A stretch of DNA of 64,000 bases from an uncultured Phaeodactylibacter sp. (GTDB lineage Bacteria > Bacteroidota > Bacteroidia > Chitinophagales > Saprospiraceae), in contig CAJXNH010000006.1 in the NCBI GenBank assembly GCA_913057245.1, forward strand, positions 1 to 64,000, read 5' to 3'. Made by a program: the position numbers and the translations under genes. Positions 45,801-54,859 of the stretch are shown piece by piece. Within the stretch, counting starts at the first letter, position 1. Every line of letters starts with the position of its first letter. A model generated the notes under the pieces. That model was not told where the DNA came from. It saw only the letters and a list, made by a program, of their open reading frames with translations, and did not search any database.

Positions 45801-48800
45801 AAAAAGGTGTAATCATTGTCTTCCACGCTCAGGGCGTTCGCTTCTCCCGGGCACAAACTGAGGTCGCCTGAAATGAAGGCATCCGGTTCGGGTATTTCTT
45901 CTACGGTTATGGTGGATTGGCTGGTACAGCCTTCGGGGGTGGTCGCTGTTAATATGTAACTGCCTGGCGTGTACACTTCTATCTCTGAATCCGTCTCCCC
46001 TGTGGCCCACTCATAGGCTAAGCCAACCTCTGCCGGAACGCCTATTACAACTGACTCATCCTCACAGTAGCGAGCGGAATCGGGCAGGGGGACTTCCGGC
46101 AATTCAAGGACCTCAAAGTCAAAGCTGGCCGTACTGGAACATCCGTTAGCACCGGCGGCAGTAACGAAGTAGCTCGCTGTGCTGTCCACTACAACTTCAG
46201 GGGTTGTTGCGCCGGAGGACCAGGAGTAATCCGTCAGTCCGGGGGTGGCTTGCAGAGTTGCGCTGTCGCTGGCACAAATAAAGTCCGGCCCCACAATTTC
46301 CAGCATGGGCAGCGGCAGGGCTTCAACGCTGAACACGGAGTCCCGTATACAACCATTCAGGTCAAGAACCGATACCTGATAAACACCGGGAGCCGAGATA
46401 ATAGCCTCTGCTTCCTCACTTCCGTTAGACCAGGTGACAAAGGGGTACTCGGCAGGGGCAACAGAAAGGGTTATGCTGTCTCCCTCGCAGAATGTTGTGG
46501 GCCCCTGTAAATTGATATCCGGTAAGGGGTTTTCTGCCACTGCTATGGCAAAGCTGTCCTGGCAACTGTTCGCATCCGTAACAGTAAGGTAGTAAAGCCC
46601 AGGGGTAGTCGCTTCGATTACAGCCGCTGTGTCTCCTGTAGACCAGCTGTACTGCGTGAATCCGGGGGCCGCTTCCAGGTCTACGCTGCCATCGGTACAA
46701 AATGCTGCGCTGTCGGGCAGGTTGGCCTCCGGCAAAGGCACTTCTGTAATTTCCGTATTGGTAGCACCTGTGCAGCCATTGGCATCCGTAACGGTAAGCC
46801 CGTATGTACCGGGTGTGGCTACATCAAGGGTTGGGGCATTGGTGGCATCTTCCCAGGTGTAGGTTGCGTAAATAGCGTTTGCAGACAATTCCAGGCTGCT
46901 GCCAGTACACAGGCTTGGCCCGCCGATGATCTCGGGCTCCGGCAAAGGTAGCGTTGCTGCTACGGCAGAATCGATAACCACACAGTTGTTCGCTCCGGTA
47001 ATGGTCACATAATAAGTGCCGGCGGCATCTACCGTGACCGAAGGGCCGGTACCGGGAACCGACCACTGATAATCAGCGTAACCGGTATTGGCTTGTATTT
47101 CGGTGTCTTCATTTTCGCAAAAGGTGTAAGGCCCGGCCAGCCCGCTTACCGGGACGGCTTCCTCCTGCACCAGGATATCGTCGGTGGCGGTACATCCAAA
47201 TTCATTGGCTACTTCCAGTTGGTAGGTGCCGGCGCTGTCCACAACTGTTGTGGCGGTTGTGGCACCGTTACTCCAGTTGTAAGTTGAGTAAATACCATTG
47301 GCACTGATTTCCACTGTGCTGTTGGCGCAAAAGACGGCTTCTTCATCCAGGGTAAGCTGAGGATTGGGGAATTCCGCCACTATGGCATCTATACTGCCGG
47401 TACAGCCATCTTCAGAGGTTACCGTGACGCCATAGGTGCCGGGGGCATTCACCACCAATAAGCTGTCTGAACTGCCTCCATCCCAGGACAGGCTCGTGTA
47501 GGGCCCTTCCACAAACAAACTGACCGCACCGCCCTCACAAAGGCTTGTGTCTCCATTGATCTGTGGCTCCGGCTCAGCGTACGCCAATACATTTAGGGTA
47601 TCGGCCCCAATGCAGCCGTTTTCGTCCACCACGGTTACACTATAGGTGCCAGGTGAGGATATAGAAAGCGTAAAGTCCTGATTAGCGCCCCCCCAGTCTA
47701 CGGCAACGAAGGGGTCCACACTCAACACCCCGGAAGCATCCGGACAAAGCCCCACCGGACCGTCAATCTCAGGCTCAGGTGGCAAAAATGCCTCCACCTG
47801 AATGGAATCTACCGCAGTACAGCCCCGGTCATCCGTAACAGTCACACTGTAGGAGCCCGCCTCTGCTATTGCGGCAGCCGGGCCCGAAGCTCCCGTACTC
47901 CAGAGATAGCTGGGATACATTTGATCCACGAAGGCAAAGATGGTATCCCCCGCACAAAGGCTTTCAGCATTGACAATGGCGACATCCAACGCAAGGGGAT
48001 CGTACTCATTGACTTGCAGGGAGTCTACGCCCGTACAGCCATTGGCTGCCGTAACGGTGACCAGATAGGTGCCTCCCTCTTCCACGGTAATCGTATTCGT
48101 GGTATCACCGGTAGACCAAAGGTAGCCTTCGTAGTTTTGTACTGTCAGCAACAAGCTGCTGCCTCCATCACAGAATACGGTATCGCCATCCACCTCGGGC
48201 AGAGGGGCATCAACAGGCAATAGGTCCGTATCGGTGAAATAGGAACAGCCAAAGGTATCGGTTACGGTCACGGCATAGTTGCCCGTCGTATCCACGACCA
48301 AGAGACTATCGGTGCTGCCATCAGACCATTGGTAAGCTGCCCAGGGTTCGTTGAGGGCGAGGGTGGCATTTCCGTCCGGGCACAAGCCAGGTGGCGAAGC
48401 AATCTGTGGCTGTTGAGCAGGTACCTCCTCGATTGTTAGCGTTGTATCACCCTGACAGCCGAAGGGGTCCGTCACACGCAGCAGGTAATTGCCGGGCTGA
48501 TCAATGACCAGGAAGCTGTCTGCCGACAAGCCCACCCAACTGTAAGTATCGTAATTGCCCTGCACGACCAGGGTATCTGTAGTGCCCTCACAAAGATAGG
48601 GGCCGCCGTCAATGATGGGCGCAGGAGTAGGGATTTCGGTGACGTCTACTTCCCGGATGATGGTGCACCCGTTGCCCGGTGCGGTGACCGTTACGGTATA
48701 AATTCCGGGCTCATCCACCACAATAGCCGGATCGGTGACCGAAGTGGACCATTCATAGGAAGCAAAGTCAGGCCCGGCGTCCAGCGTCAAATCCGAGCCT

Positions 48801-49765
48801 TCACAGAAAAAGGCTTCAAAGCCAACCATGATGGTTGGAGAAGGCTCAATGCTTAGGGTCATCGTATCGGAATTGGTACAGCCATCGGAGCTGACTTCAA
48901 GGATGTATTCGATGGTGCCGGAAAAGTTATCCGGGAAAACAGCCTGTGGTGTCGGGCTTGAGAGGTCATCAAGGTAACTCAGGGCTTCCGGGGTACCCAT
49001 CCAGGTATACGATTCGAAGCCCGTAGCGTAAGTCACCTCACTGTTAAGGGTAAATGGCACATTACCAGAACAAAGCGCCGTGTCCTGATCAAGGGCCACC
49101 ACCTGTAATTCACAGTTGGGATTGGCCGTGCAATCGAAATAATCTGCCGCCTGGCCGGAAAAAGAGATATTGAAACCGTCAGATTCCGACTGCTCCCCTC
49201 CTACCCCGTAAAATTCATTGATGTAGAGATAAAAGCCCTGCCCGGGCTCTACGATCATTGGGGCTACATAGCCATTGGCCATGGCCCCTGTTTCGTCAAA
49301 GAAGATCCCCTCTGAAAGGTCTGTTTCCCCATTGCCCAATCCGGTAAACGGACAAAAACCACACTGAAAAGTCTGGGTTTCCTCCACAGACCAGGCATAG
49401 GAACAGCGGTCAGGCTCGCCGAGGCTGTCACAGCGGGTATCGGCAGCAAATAAGGCGAAATCGTAGTCGACATCACCACCTTCGTAGGGAGAAATGGTAA
49501 AAAGCAGGTCACTGCCCGGGGGCATATCATTGCGAAAGCGAAAGTAGAGCCATACGCTGGAAGACTCCCCAGTCTCATGGCACCCAATAGAATTATCGGG
49601 GTTCTGGAAATCGTTGAGCTCGCCCGGAGAATCCGGAACGTCAATATTTCGGTCGCCACAGACCACTATCGCACCACTGCAATCGGAGACGTTCTGTGCT
49701 ATCATCCAAAGGGGCAGCACGGTCAGGGTTAGGATCAGACGGCTTTTGAGATTACAACACCGCAT
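42851..49765 (-). CDS. Giant secreted repeat protein with gliding-motility C-terminal domain
   Basis: 2304 aa from ATG 49765 (a TTG lies one codon before). Signal peptide MRCCNLKSRLILTLTVLPLWMIAQ split by a short n-region. The N-terminal 200 residues (CSGAIVVCGDRNIDVPDSPG, ESSSVWLYFRF, PGQGFYLYINEFYG) form a beta module common at the start of Saprospiria T9SS proteins. One degenerate and 20 regular repeats of about 72 aa follow (xFCxGxSxxLxA...YxWSxG...PGxYxVTVTDxNGC), then four xLDC/xMDC units, one SprB-like unit (CFEEENGQIRIQSVTGGTGP), an Ig-like domain, and the export domain (IPNAFTPNGDGSNDFF, EIYSRWGEPVF). No catalytic motif. Probable surface adhesin or gliding-related filament protein; the C-terminal third is architecturally identical to the neighbouring 2351-aa protein. 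Confidence 0.92.
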   Translation of the reverse strand: MRCCNLKSRLILTLTVLPLWMIAQNVSDCSGAIVVCGDRNIDVPDSPGELNDFQNPDNSIGCHETGESSSVWLYFRFRNDMPPGSDLLFTISPYEGGDVDYDFALFAADTRCDSLGEPDRCSYAWSVEETQTFQCGFCPFTGLGNGETDLSEGIFFDETGAMANGYVAPMIVEPGQGFYLYINEFYGVGGEQSESDGFNISFSGQAADYFDCTANPNCELQVVALDQDTALCSGNVPFTLNSEVTYATGFESYTWMGTPEALSYLDDLSSPTPQAVFPDNFSGTIEYILEVSSDGCTNSDTMTLSIEPSPTIMVGFEAFFCEGSDLTLDAGPDFASYEWSTSVTDPAIVVDEPGIYTVTVTAPGNGCTIIREVDVTEIPTPAPIIDGGPYLCEGTTDTLVVQGNYDTYSWVGLSADSFLVIDQPGNYLLRVTDPFGCQGDTTLTIEEVPAQQPQIASPPGLCPDGNATLALNEPWAAYQWSDGSTDSLLVVDTTGNYAVTVTDTFGCSYFTDTDLLPVDAPLPEVDGDTVFCDGGSSLLLTVQNYEGYLWSTGDTTNTITVEEGGTYLVTVTAANGCTGVDSLQVNEYDPLALDVAIVNAESLCAGDTIFAFVDQMYPSYLWSTGASGPAAAIAEAGSYSVTVTDDRGCTAVDSIQVEAFLPPEPEIDGPVGLCPDASGVLSVDPFVAVDWGGANQDFTLSISSPGTYSVTVVDENGCIGADTLNVLAYAEPEPQINGDTSLCEGGAVSLFVEGPYTSLSWDGGSSDSLLVVNAPGTYGVTVTSEDGCTGSIDAIVAEFPNPQLTLDEEAVFCANSTVEISANGIYSTYNWSNGATTATTVVDSAGTYQLEVANEFGCTATDDILVQEEAVPVSGLAGPYTFCENEDTEIQANTGYADYQWSVPGTGPSVTVDAAGTYYVTITGANNCVVIDSAVAATLPLPEPEIIGGPSLCTGSSLELSANAIYATYTWEDATNAPTLDVATPGTYGLTVTDANGCTGATNTEITEVPLPEANLPDSAAFCTDGSVDLEAAPGFTQYSWSTGDTAAVIEATTPGLYYLTVTDANSCQDSFAIAVAENPLPDINLQGPTTFCEGDSITLSVAPAEYPFVTWSNGSEEAEAIISAPGVYQVSVLDLNGCIRDSVFSVEALPLPMLEIVGPDFICASDSATLQATPGLTDYSWSSGATTPEVVVDSTASYFVTAAGANGCSSTASFDFEVLELPEVPLPDSARYCEDESVVIGVPAEVGLAYEWATGETDSEIEVYTPGSYILTATTPEGCTSQSTITVEEIPEPDAFISGDLSLCPGEANALSVEDNDYTFLWSTGDTINQILVTNPESYMVTVTNAFGCVSSANAIVTASVAPDVEITGAAPFCERDSLFLDAGSHASYQWSGGETTSIIPVTQSGDFAVTVTNAVGCTAADTIQITAFPLPDPELPEYQAGCDGESFQIAAQPGFESYLWSNGEEDLSINVQSPGIYTLLVTDSNGCSAVDTAEVFIQPTPELEVTPAQNICLGSSTTVSVEGEWAAVQWSNGATTNEIIVSEQGGYGVVVTDSLGCTANAVTAVFVFVVDAPEIDGDTGFCPSGAAIFAAEEGYASYEWSNGMTSREISVTEEGVYAVTVQDTVGCMNSAEWEIKPYANPEVDISGQSILCEGTSNELSVTTDGTFLDWSTGETTMTIEVTAEGLYTARAQSDNECIAIDTFEVDLTDLPLADAGADEAMDCDNRSVFIGPEVAPPDTLNFIWTGPGINANNQTAINPEVSETGVYSLIVTDSQTGCISELSTVEVTDNSYTPVVAVSVEDTLDCNTPTVTLTGAGSQNGPTTVYQWLNANGEPIPGATNLEYGAGAVGAFSLMVTDTATGCFAVEAVSVQGDFDIPTVVINPNAPDLDCSNISSLIQASVHAVYGEPLLQWSEATLGVIPGAQLPTYTTTEPGHFFLTVTDPVNGCSATDSIEIAIDTLPPVAMILAPGAIDCINETVLLDGVGSSVGEQLTYSWSGPESGLANGVLQQTVATPGNYQLIVQDSANGCTDTAQVWVAENPNTLAGAEVSAVDPICFEEENGQIRIQSVTGGTGPYLYSLNGAPLSMEPQYTGLGSGAYELLIQDVEGCEYETTVLLEEGSLPQLQLGDDQDIRLGEEVFLNALTNLRDGEWTSIEWAPQDSAACDQCLFWIDQPESTTQYFATITDTAGCTATDNLLVRVIRDYQVYIPNAFTPNGDGSNDFFLIYAGSDVVEVENFEIYSRWGEPVFQMQEFPPNDPQYGWDGVFRGQPMNIGFFTYFAQIRFVDGEVRLFKGGVNLVR

Positions 49766-50149
49766 CAATATAGTTTTTCATTCCGGCAATAGCCAGCAAT
49801 GGATGCCAGCAATTATAAAATGCTATGCATCATGGGATTATAACTCTTCCGGGGCTATTAGGCAAGTGTATTGTTTATCGAACTGAAAGCGGTTGTGTTC
49901 CTGTTTAGTACGCTGTGTTGGGAGCTGTACCCAGGTATCTGGTAGATAAAGACAACTAATTCGGGGGGGTGAACACGATACAAATATAAAAAAAGTTAAA
50001 CAGTAATCCCATCATTTGGGAAAACAGCCCGAATTATTCTCTTTTTCTGCTTTGATACAAGACACCTGAGCCCGGTGAATTGCTGCCTGATCATTATAAA
50101 ACTAAAATATAATTTTCTTCTGCTTCTGTAAGGTTTTGTTTTACAGGAA
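49766..50149. other. 384-bp upstream region of the 2304-aa giant gene
   Basis: No gene seen. It contains a minus-strand -7 box at 49981-49988, implying a long leader of about 210 nt for the giant gene, and a weak CTGTAA/TTACAG hairpin (50126-50146) beyond the proline dehydrogenase stop. The rest is AT-rich without recognisable structure. Confidence 0.5.
49981..49988 (-). promoter_or_regulatory. Bacteroidota -7 box for the 2304-aa giant gene
   Basis: TATATTTG on the minus strand matches TAnnTTTG exactly, 215 bases upstream of ATG 49765. It would give an unusually long leader. No clear -33 TTG. Confidence 0.35.
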
Positions 50150-51403
50150 CTAAGACAATCCCCGGCGCTTCATTTCTTCATGAACAAGGCGGTGTTCCCG
50201 GGTCATATCACCGGTCACGGAGGAATTCTCCTCGGCTCTGCGGATCAGATAAGGTACGACTTCCCGTACCGGGCCATAGGGCAGATACTTCCCTACTTTA
50301 AAACCGGCAGCAGCGAGGTTGAAGGTCAGATTATCACTCATACCATAAAGCTGGCAAAACATCAGGTGAGGGTGGTCGCGTGAAATACCTTTGCGGTAAA
50401 TCAACTCGGCTTGCAGCAGGTTGCTCTCAGCGTTGTGTGAAGCATTACAGGAGGCGATGCGTTCGTAATTGTCAATACAAAACTTTATTCCGGTATTATA
50501 TGCGTCATCGGTTGCGGCTTTTGTAGGATGGATGGGAGATTCATAGCCGTACTCCCTTGCCCGGGCTCTTTCCTTTTCCATGTAAGCCCCCCGTACCAGC
50601 TTCGCGCCCAAAATGTAGCCATTGCGTTCGGCCTGATTGTAGGAGCTAATCAGGTATTGCAGGCGATCCTTCCGGTACATTTGGAAGGTATTGTACACCA
50701 CCGGCTTTTCCCGGTTATAACGGCGCATCATCATATTGACAAAGTGGTCGATCGGACCCTGTATCCAGGACTCCTCCGCATCAAAAAATACACTGACGCC
50801 CTTTTGAGCAGCGATATGACAGATCGCATCGATACGCTTCAGGATGTTTTTATACTCCGATCGTGTCTCTTTGGTAAAGGCTTCTCCCTCCTGTATTTGC
50901 TTGAGCAGACCAAAACGGGCCATGCCAGTCACCTTGGTGCTCACCACCGGCACATGATCCGCTTTGGCAGCGAACTCAATAGCACGGATGGTTTCATTCA
51001 TCGTCTGATTGTACTCGTCTTCGGAGTCTTTGGCTTCGGCCCCGTAGTCCAGTATGGTCAGACAGTTCTGCGCTGCGAGCTTATTGATAGAAGGCTGACT
51101 GTTCAAAAGTGTCGTCCCTCCGCAGAATTGCTCGTAGATGGTGTTTTTGACAATGCCTTCAACAAAGGGGAGGTGCATCTTTATGGCTGCCAGCCCCAGT
51201 TTTGAGCCGATGCCGACCAGCCAGTGCCGGTTCATCATACCAAAAATCCAGGCTGACTTGCGCAGTTCCTCATCGGTTTTGCCTGCAAAAGCTACCGCTG
51301 TATTAGAGAAGTCCACAAGGGGCGCGTCCTTGCTGTTGATGACGGCTTCAACCGCTTTCTTCATTTTTTCTATGTCCTTCACAGGTTTACCTATCTTTTC
51401 CAT
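50150..51403 (-). CDS. Proline dehydrogenase
   Basis: FAD-dependent oxidation of L-proline to pyrroline-5-carboxylate, first step of proline catabolism. The 417-aa protein is the monofunctional type found in Bacteroidota (no P5C dehydrogenase domain). Barrel motifs visible are VPVVSTKVTGMARFG, VSVFFDAEESWIQGP, VVYNTFQMYRKDRL, GAKLVRGAYMEKERARAREYG and the late YGPVREVVPYLIRRAEENSS, which carries the substrate-binding Arg residues. It is last in a minus-strand run after aroE (49 bp gap), so it is probably co-transcribed with pncB, DUF368 and aroE, although no metabolic link joins them. Confidence 0.95.
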   Translation of the reverse strand: MEKIGKPVKDIEKMKKAVEAVINSKDAPLVDFSNTAVAFAGKTDEELRKSAWIFGMMNRHWLVGIGSKLGLAAIKMHLPFVEGIVKNTIYEQFCGGTTLLNSQPSINKLAAQNCLTILDYGAEAKDSEDEYNQTMNETIRAIEFAAKADHVPVVSTKVTGMARFGLLKQIQEGEAFTKETRSEYKNILKRIDAICHIAAQKGVSVFFDAEESWIQGPIDHFVNMMMRRYNREKPVVYNTFQMYRKDRLQYLISSYNQAERNGYILGAKLVRGAYMEKERARAREYGYESPIHPTKAATDDAYNTGIKFCIDNYERIASCNASHNAESNLLQAELIYRKGISRDHPHLMFCQLYGMSDNLTFNLAAAGFKVGKYLPYGPVREVVPYLIRRAEENSSVTGDMTREHRLVHEEMKRRGLS

Positions 51404-51452
51404 GAATGTAATTTGGTCCGGTTAAGAGCTATCCCAAGGTAAGCTATATTTA

Positions 51453-52235
51453 TCATTTTTTAATATCCGGTCCGGTCCAAATTGTCCACGCAGCCTCGGC
51501 CTGTCCATGCAGCATTTGTAAGCCATTCATAGCTTTTGCCCCCTGCTTCAGCCCAGATTCCATGAATGCGGTGGAGGCGGGATTGTAGACCAAATCGTAT
51601 AAATAATGATTGCTGCCCAGGGCATGATAAGGTAATTCGGGCCTGCTTGCGGTATTGGGAGACATCCCCAGCGGGGTGGTGTTGATGAGGAGCTCATGGG
51701 CGGCTACCACTTCGGGAGTCACCTGTCCGTAGCTTAGCCGGTCTTTCCCGGAGGTACGCGAGACCATTTCAAACGGAATCTCCAGCCGGCCCAATACAAA
51801 AGCTACCGCTTTAGCGGCCCCTCCGGTTCCCAGCACCAATGCCTTTAGCCCGGACCAGCCTCCACGCGTGGTCTCCAGCCAGCTGCAAAGGGAGGTTTCA
51901 AAGCCCACCACATCGGTATTAAAGCCCTCCAGCTGATCTCCGCTGCAGCGAATTGTGTTCACTGCACCAACGGCTGCGGCTCCTTCTGACACTTTGTCCA
52001 GATACGGCAATACGGCTTGCTTGTAAGGAATAGTCACGTTTAGCCCGACTAAATTGGGATGCTGTCGCAACAGCTCCGGCAGGGCTTCAATTTCGGAGAG
52101 GGGAAACAGCTCGTAACAGGCATCAGTGATTCCGGCTTTGGCAAACTTCTCCGAGAAGTATTTTTTGGAAAAAGAGTGCGAAAGCGGATATCCGATCAAT
52201 CCAAACAGCCGCTCATATTCATTCAGTGGCTTCAT
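51453..52235 (-). CDS. aroE: Shikimate dehydrogenase
   Basis: NADPH-dependent reduction of 3-dehydroshikimate to shikimate in aromatic amino acid synthesis. 260 aa from ATG 52235; the preceding TTG codon is not needed. Substrate site: GYPLSHSFSKKYF and LNVTIPYKQAV (catalytic Lys72), GAVNTI, and FNTDVVGF (Asp108). The cofactor loop is LGTGGAAKAV, and the late motifs INTTPLGMSP and YDLVYNPA are conserved. Eleven bases separate it from the DUF368 stop, so translation is probably coupled. The length matches the family. Confidence 0.95.
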   Translation of the reverse strand: MKPLNEYERLFGLIGYPLSHSFSKKYFSEKFAKAGITDACYELFPLSEIEALPELLRQHPNLVGLNVTIPYKQAVLPYLDKVSEGAAAVGAVNTIRCSGDQLEGFNTDVVGFETSLCSWLETTRGGWSGLKALVLGTGGAAKAVAFVLGRLEIPFEMVSRTSGKDRLSYGQVTPEVVAAHELLINTTPLGMSPNTASRPELPYHALGSNHYLYDLVYNPASTAFMESGLKQGAKAMNGLQMLHGQAEAAWTIWTGPDIKK

Positions 52236-52246
52236 CAAAAACTTTT

Positions 52247-53224
52247 TTACAGCCCACGCTTATCCAGCCGGTCCAGTGCAAAAACAATCGCCAAACCGGC
52301 CACCATGCAAAGGAGCGCGCCTGCCAGGAAGGAAGGCCCAACCTCTGAGGCGTACTGCCCCGGCATCAGGTTGACTTCTTTGATGACTTTGTCCACCATC
52401 ATGCCTGGCTGCAGCTCTACCATTTCACCCTCCTCGGTAAGGCCCAGCACAGCTTTGCGCCAGGGCCAGATTTTATTGAGGGAGCCCAGCATAAAGCCGG
52501 TCAGGACGGCCAGGGTCAGGTTATGGTAGTGCTTGAATGTCCAGGACAAGACCCGGGAGAAAGTCGCCAGGCCCAACAGGCAACCTGCGCCGAAAACACC
52601 AAGGACAACAAGACTCTCCGGTGCCAGCGTTTTGAGCGCATCCTTAATGGTCGGTATAATAATGGTGTACATCCCCATCAGCAGGAGGATGAAACTACCG
52701 GAAATCCCCGGCAGGATAAGTGCAGAAATGGCAATCATACCCGATACAAATACCAGCCCCAAATGAGTACTGCCTTCCGAAGGGCTGGCAATAGTGATAA
52801 TGTAGGCGACAAGTGTTCCAACTACCAGACCAACCACTTCCGTAGCCTTCCAAACGCCTACCTGCCGCCCAATGTAAATGGCGGAGGCGATGATGAGCCC
52901 AAAAAAGAAAGCCCAAAGCTGTATCGGATAATTTTCCAGCAGATGGGTAATGCCAAACACGCCTACTACGATTCCAAAAACCATACCGGCTAGTAAGGTT
53001 AGCAAAAAGGTCCCATTGGCTTTGCTCCAGGCTGCAGCCAGCCCTTCCCTGCCGAGGGTTCGCCAGACTTCAGGGCCCAGGATGTGCTTGATGGTCTCAA
53101 GCAGGCGCTCATAAATACCAGTGATGAAAGCGATGGTACCGCCGGATACGCCCGGTATGACTTCTGCCATGCCCATTGCCATACCCTTGAGTACCAGTCC
53201 GATTGTTGCTGTCCAGTTTTTCAT
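52247..53224 (-). CDS. DUF368 family membrane protein (polyprenyl-phosphate translocase type)
   Basis: The 325-aa polytopic inner membrane protein has the DUF368 signature LKGMAMGMAEVIPGVSGGTI with FITGIYERLL, and about 8-9 membrane segments. A second Gly/Pro re-entrant-like motif, LILPGISGSFILLLMGMY, sits in the middle, giving an inverted-repeat look. DUF368 proteins (PopT) have been shown in other bacteria to recycle undecaprenyl phosphate across the membrane; that activity is inferred here from family. This would supply the lipid carrier for cell-wall and surface-glycan assembly. It lies 58 bp after pncB and 11 bp before aroE. Confidence 0.85.
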   Translation of the reverse strand: MKNWTATIGLVLKGMAMGMAEVIPGVSGGTIAFITGIYERLLETIKHILGPEVWRTLGREGLAAAWSKANGTFLLTLLAGMVFGIVVGVFGITHLLENYPIQLWAFFFGLIIASAIYIGRQVGVWKATEVVGLVVGTLVAYIITIASPSEGSTHLGLVFVSGMIAISALILPGISGSFILLLMGMYTIIIPTIKDALKTLAPESLVVLGVFGAGCLLGLATFSRVLSWTFKHYHNLTLAVLTGFMLGSLNKIWPWRKAVLGLTEEGEMVELQPGMMVDKVIKEVNLMPGQYASEVGPSFLAGALLCMVAGLAIVFALDRLDKRGL

Positions 53225-53282
53225 GGCAGCAAAGCTAAATATTCAATTTGAAAAATCCGGCCTTTTCTGGTGGGCACCCTCT

Positions 53283-54719
53283 TTATTCCGCTGTGGTTAT
53301 CATGGCAGATTTGGCCTCCTGCAGACCCGGGCTTAAACCGTAAGGGTAGGATGGCCCGCCGGAAAACTGCTGCCATTGCCTCGCGGCGTAGGTGCGGATG
53401 TCGGACAGGTGGGGAAAATCATATACCAATTGCCCACGGTCGAGGACAGGGACTAAAAGGTCATGCCCGTTTTTGGCTTCCAATGGCAGGTAGCGGTTTT
53501 GGCTTTCCTCCCATAGCTGCGCCCCCTCAAACCCATGACGGATATCATAAAGGACATCCCCCTGATACCGACCGTCCTTTTCAGACCGCCAGACTTGCAG
53601 CAGCCCGGGGTGAGAAGATTTTATGGCCTCCTCCGACCGCTTGATCCGGTCTTCCCATTCTCCGTGTTCATTTTGTATACCGGCCAGTTTGTACACGCCC
53701 CCCAGCGCCGGGTCGCCATGCCCGGTCGCCAGGCGCGTACCGACTCCCCAAACGGTAATTTTAGCACCTTCTTTTTTCAGTTGCGCAATTCGGTACTCGT
53801 CCAGGTCATTACTGGCCACGATCGCTGCTTTTTTGAATCCAGCTTCATCCAGCATTTGGCGGGCTTTCTGGCTCAGAGCGGTCAGGTCGCCGGAGTCGAG
53901 TCGAATGCCATTCATTTCGTGCCCTTGTTCGCGCAGCCACTGCCCTACCTGTATGGCATTGCGCACCCCGGCTTCTGTATCGTAGGTATCAACCAGGAAA
54001 ATGCAGTTGCCGGGTAAGGCCTGGGCGTACTGCTGAAAAGCCAGCAGTTCATCTTCGTAAGCCATCACCCAGCTGTGGGCGTGCGTGCCCTTGACGGGAA
54101 TGCCGTAGATGCGCCCCGCCATCACGTTACTTGTGGCGTGCACGCCACCGATGTAAGTGGCCCGGGCCGCCGTCAATGCACCGTCCAGCCCCTGGGAACG
54201 GCGCATCCCGAATTCCAGTACGCTGTCGCCCTGCGCCGCATCAACAATACGGGCGGCTTTGGTCGCCAGCAGGGTGGAGAAATTGATCAGCGTGAGCAGG
54301 CCGGTTTCCACCAACTGGCACTGCAGGATAGGCCCCTCCACCCGCAGTATCGGCTGATTAGGGAAAGCCGCAGTGCCTTCGGGCATGGCGTGCACTGTTA
54401 ATTCGAGCTCCATACGCTGCAGATGGTTGAGAAAGGCTTCATTGAACAAAGGAGCGCCAGTCGAGCCCTTCAACCCACCCAGGTACTGAATGTCCGCTAC
54501 GGAAAACCGGAACTGCTGCAAAAAGTCAACAGCGAGCTCCAGGCCCGCACTTATGGCAAAGCCATTCTGAAACGGTGGCTTCCGGTAAAAGAGATGAAAG
54601 TTCGCCTGCCGGTTATGCAGCCCTGATTTCCAATACCCGTAGGCCATAGTCAACTGATACAGGTCGGTCATCAGGCCAAAGGGGCCGCAGTAAAGTTGAC
54701 GGAGGTGCGTATTCGGCAT
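53283..54719 (-). CDS. pncB: Nicotinate phosphoribosyltransferase
   Basis: Salvages nicotinate to nicotinate mononucleotide with PRPP and ATP, in NAD synthesis. The 478-aa protein begins GLMTDLYQLTMAYGYWKSG and contains LEFGMRRSQGLDGALTAARA, GTHAHSWVMAY (with a conserved His), FLVDTYDTEAG, IRLDSGDLTALS and VWGVGTRLATG, the last being the PRPP/phosphate-binding region. It is the first gene of the minus-strand run pncB-DUF368-aroE-proline dehydrogenase; a -7 box lies 23 bases upstream of the ATG. Confidence 0.96.
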   Translation of the reverse strand: MPNTHLRQLYCGPFGLMTDLYQLTMAYGYWKSGLHNRQANFHLFYRKPPFQNGFAISAGLELAVDFLQQFRFSVADIQYLGGLKGSTGAPLFNEAFLNHLQRMELELTVHAMPEGTAAFPNQPILRVEGPILQCQLVETGLLTLINFSTLLATKAARIVDAAQGDSVLEFGMRRSQGLDGALTAARATYIGGVHATSNVMAGRIYGIPVKGTHAHSWVMAYEDELLAFQQYAQALPGNCIFLVDTYDTEAGVRNAIQVGQWLREQGHEMNGIRLDSGDLTALSQKARQMLDEAGFKKAAIVASNDLDEYRIAQLKKEGAKITVWGVGTRLATGHGDPALGGVYKLAGIQNEHGEWEDRIKRSEEAIKSSHPGLLQVWRSEKDGRYQGDVLYDIRHGFEGAQLWEESQNRYLPLEAKNGHDLLVPVLDRGQLVYDFPHLSDIRTYAARQWQQFSGGPSYPYGLSPGLQEAKSAMITTAE

Positions 54720-54742
54720 GTCAGTAATAGTTAGTTTAATTT

Positions 54743-54750
54743 CAAAACTA
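54743..54750 (-). promoter_or_regulatory. Bacteroidota -7 box for the pncB operon
   Basis: TAGTTTTG on the minus strand matches TAnnTTTG exactly, predicting a leader of about 20 nt. A TTG (54778-54776) lies 25 bases further upstream, slightly beyond the usual -33 spacing. Confidence 0.5.
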
Positions 54751-54859
54751 AGTTAAGCCCTTTAAGGTTGACATGCAAGTAAAATTTTTATTTTCTGCAC
54801 CTGCTCAGCCAACCCAAGGGTATTTTTCCGGGTTTTTATGCGGAAGAGAAAAGCTGTCT

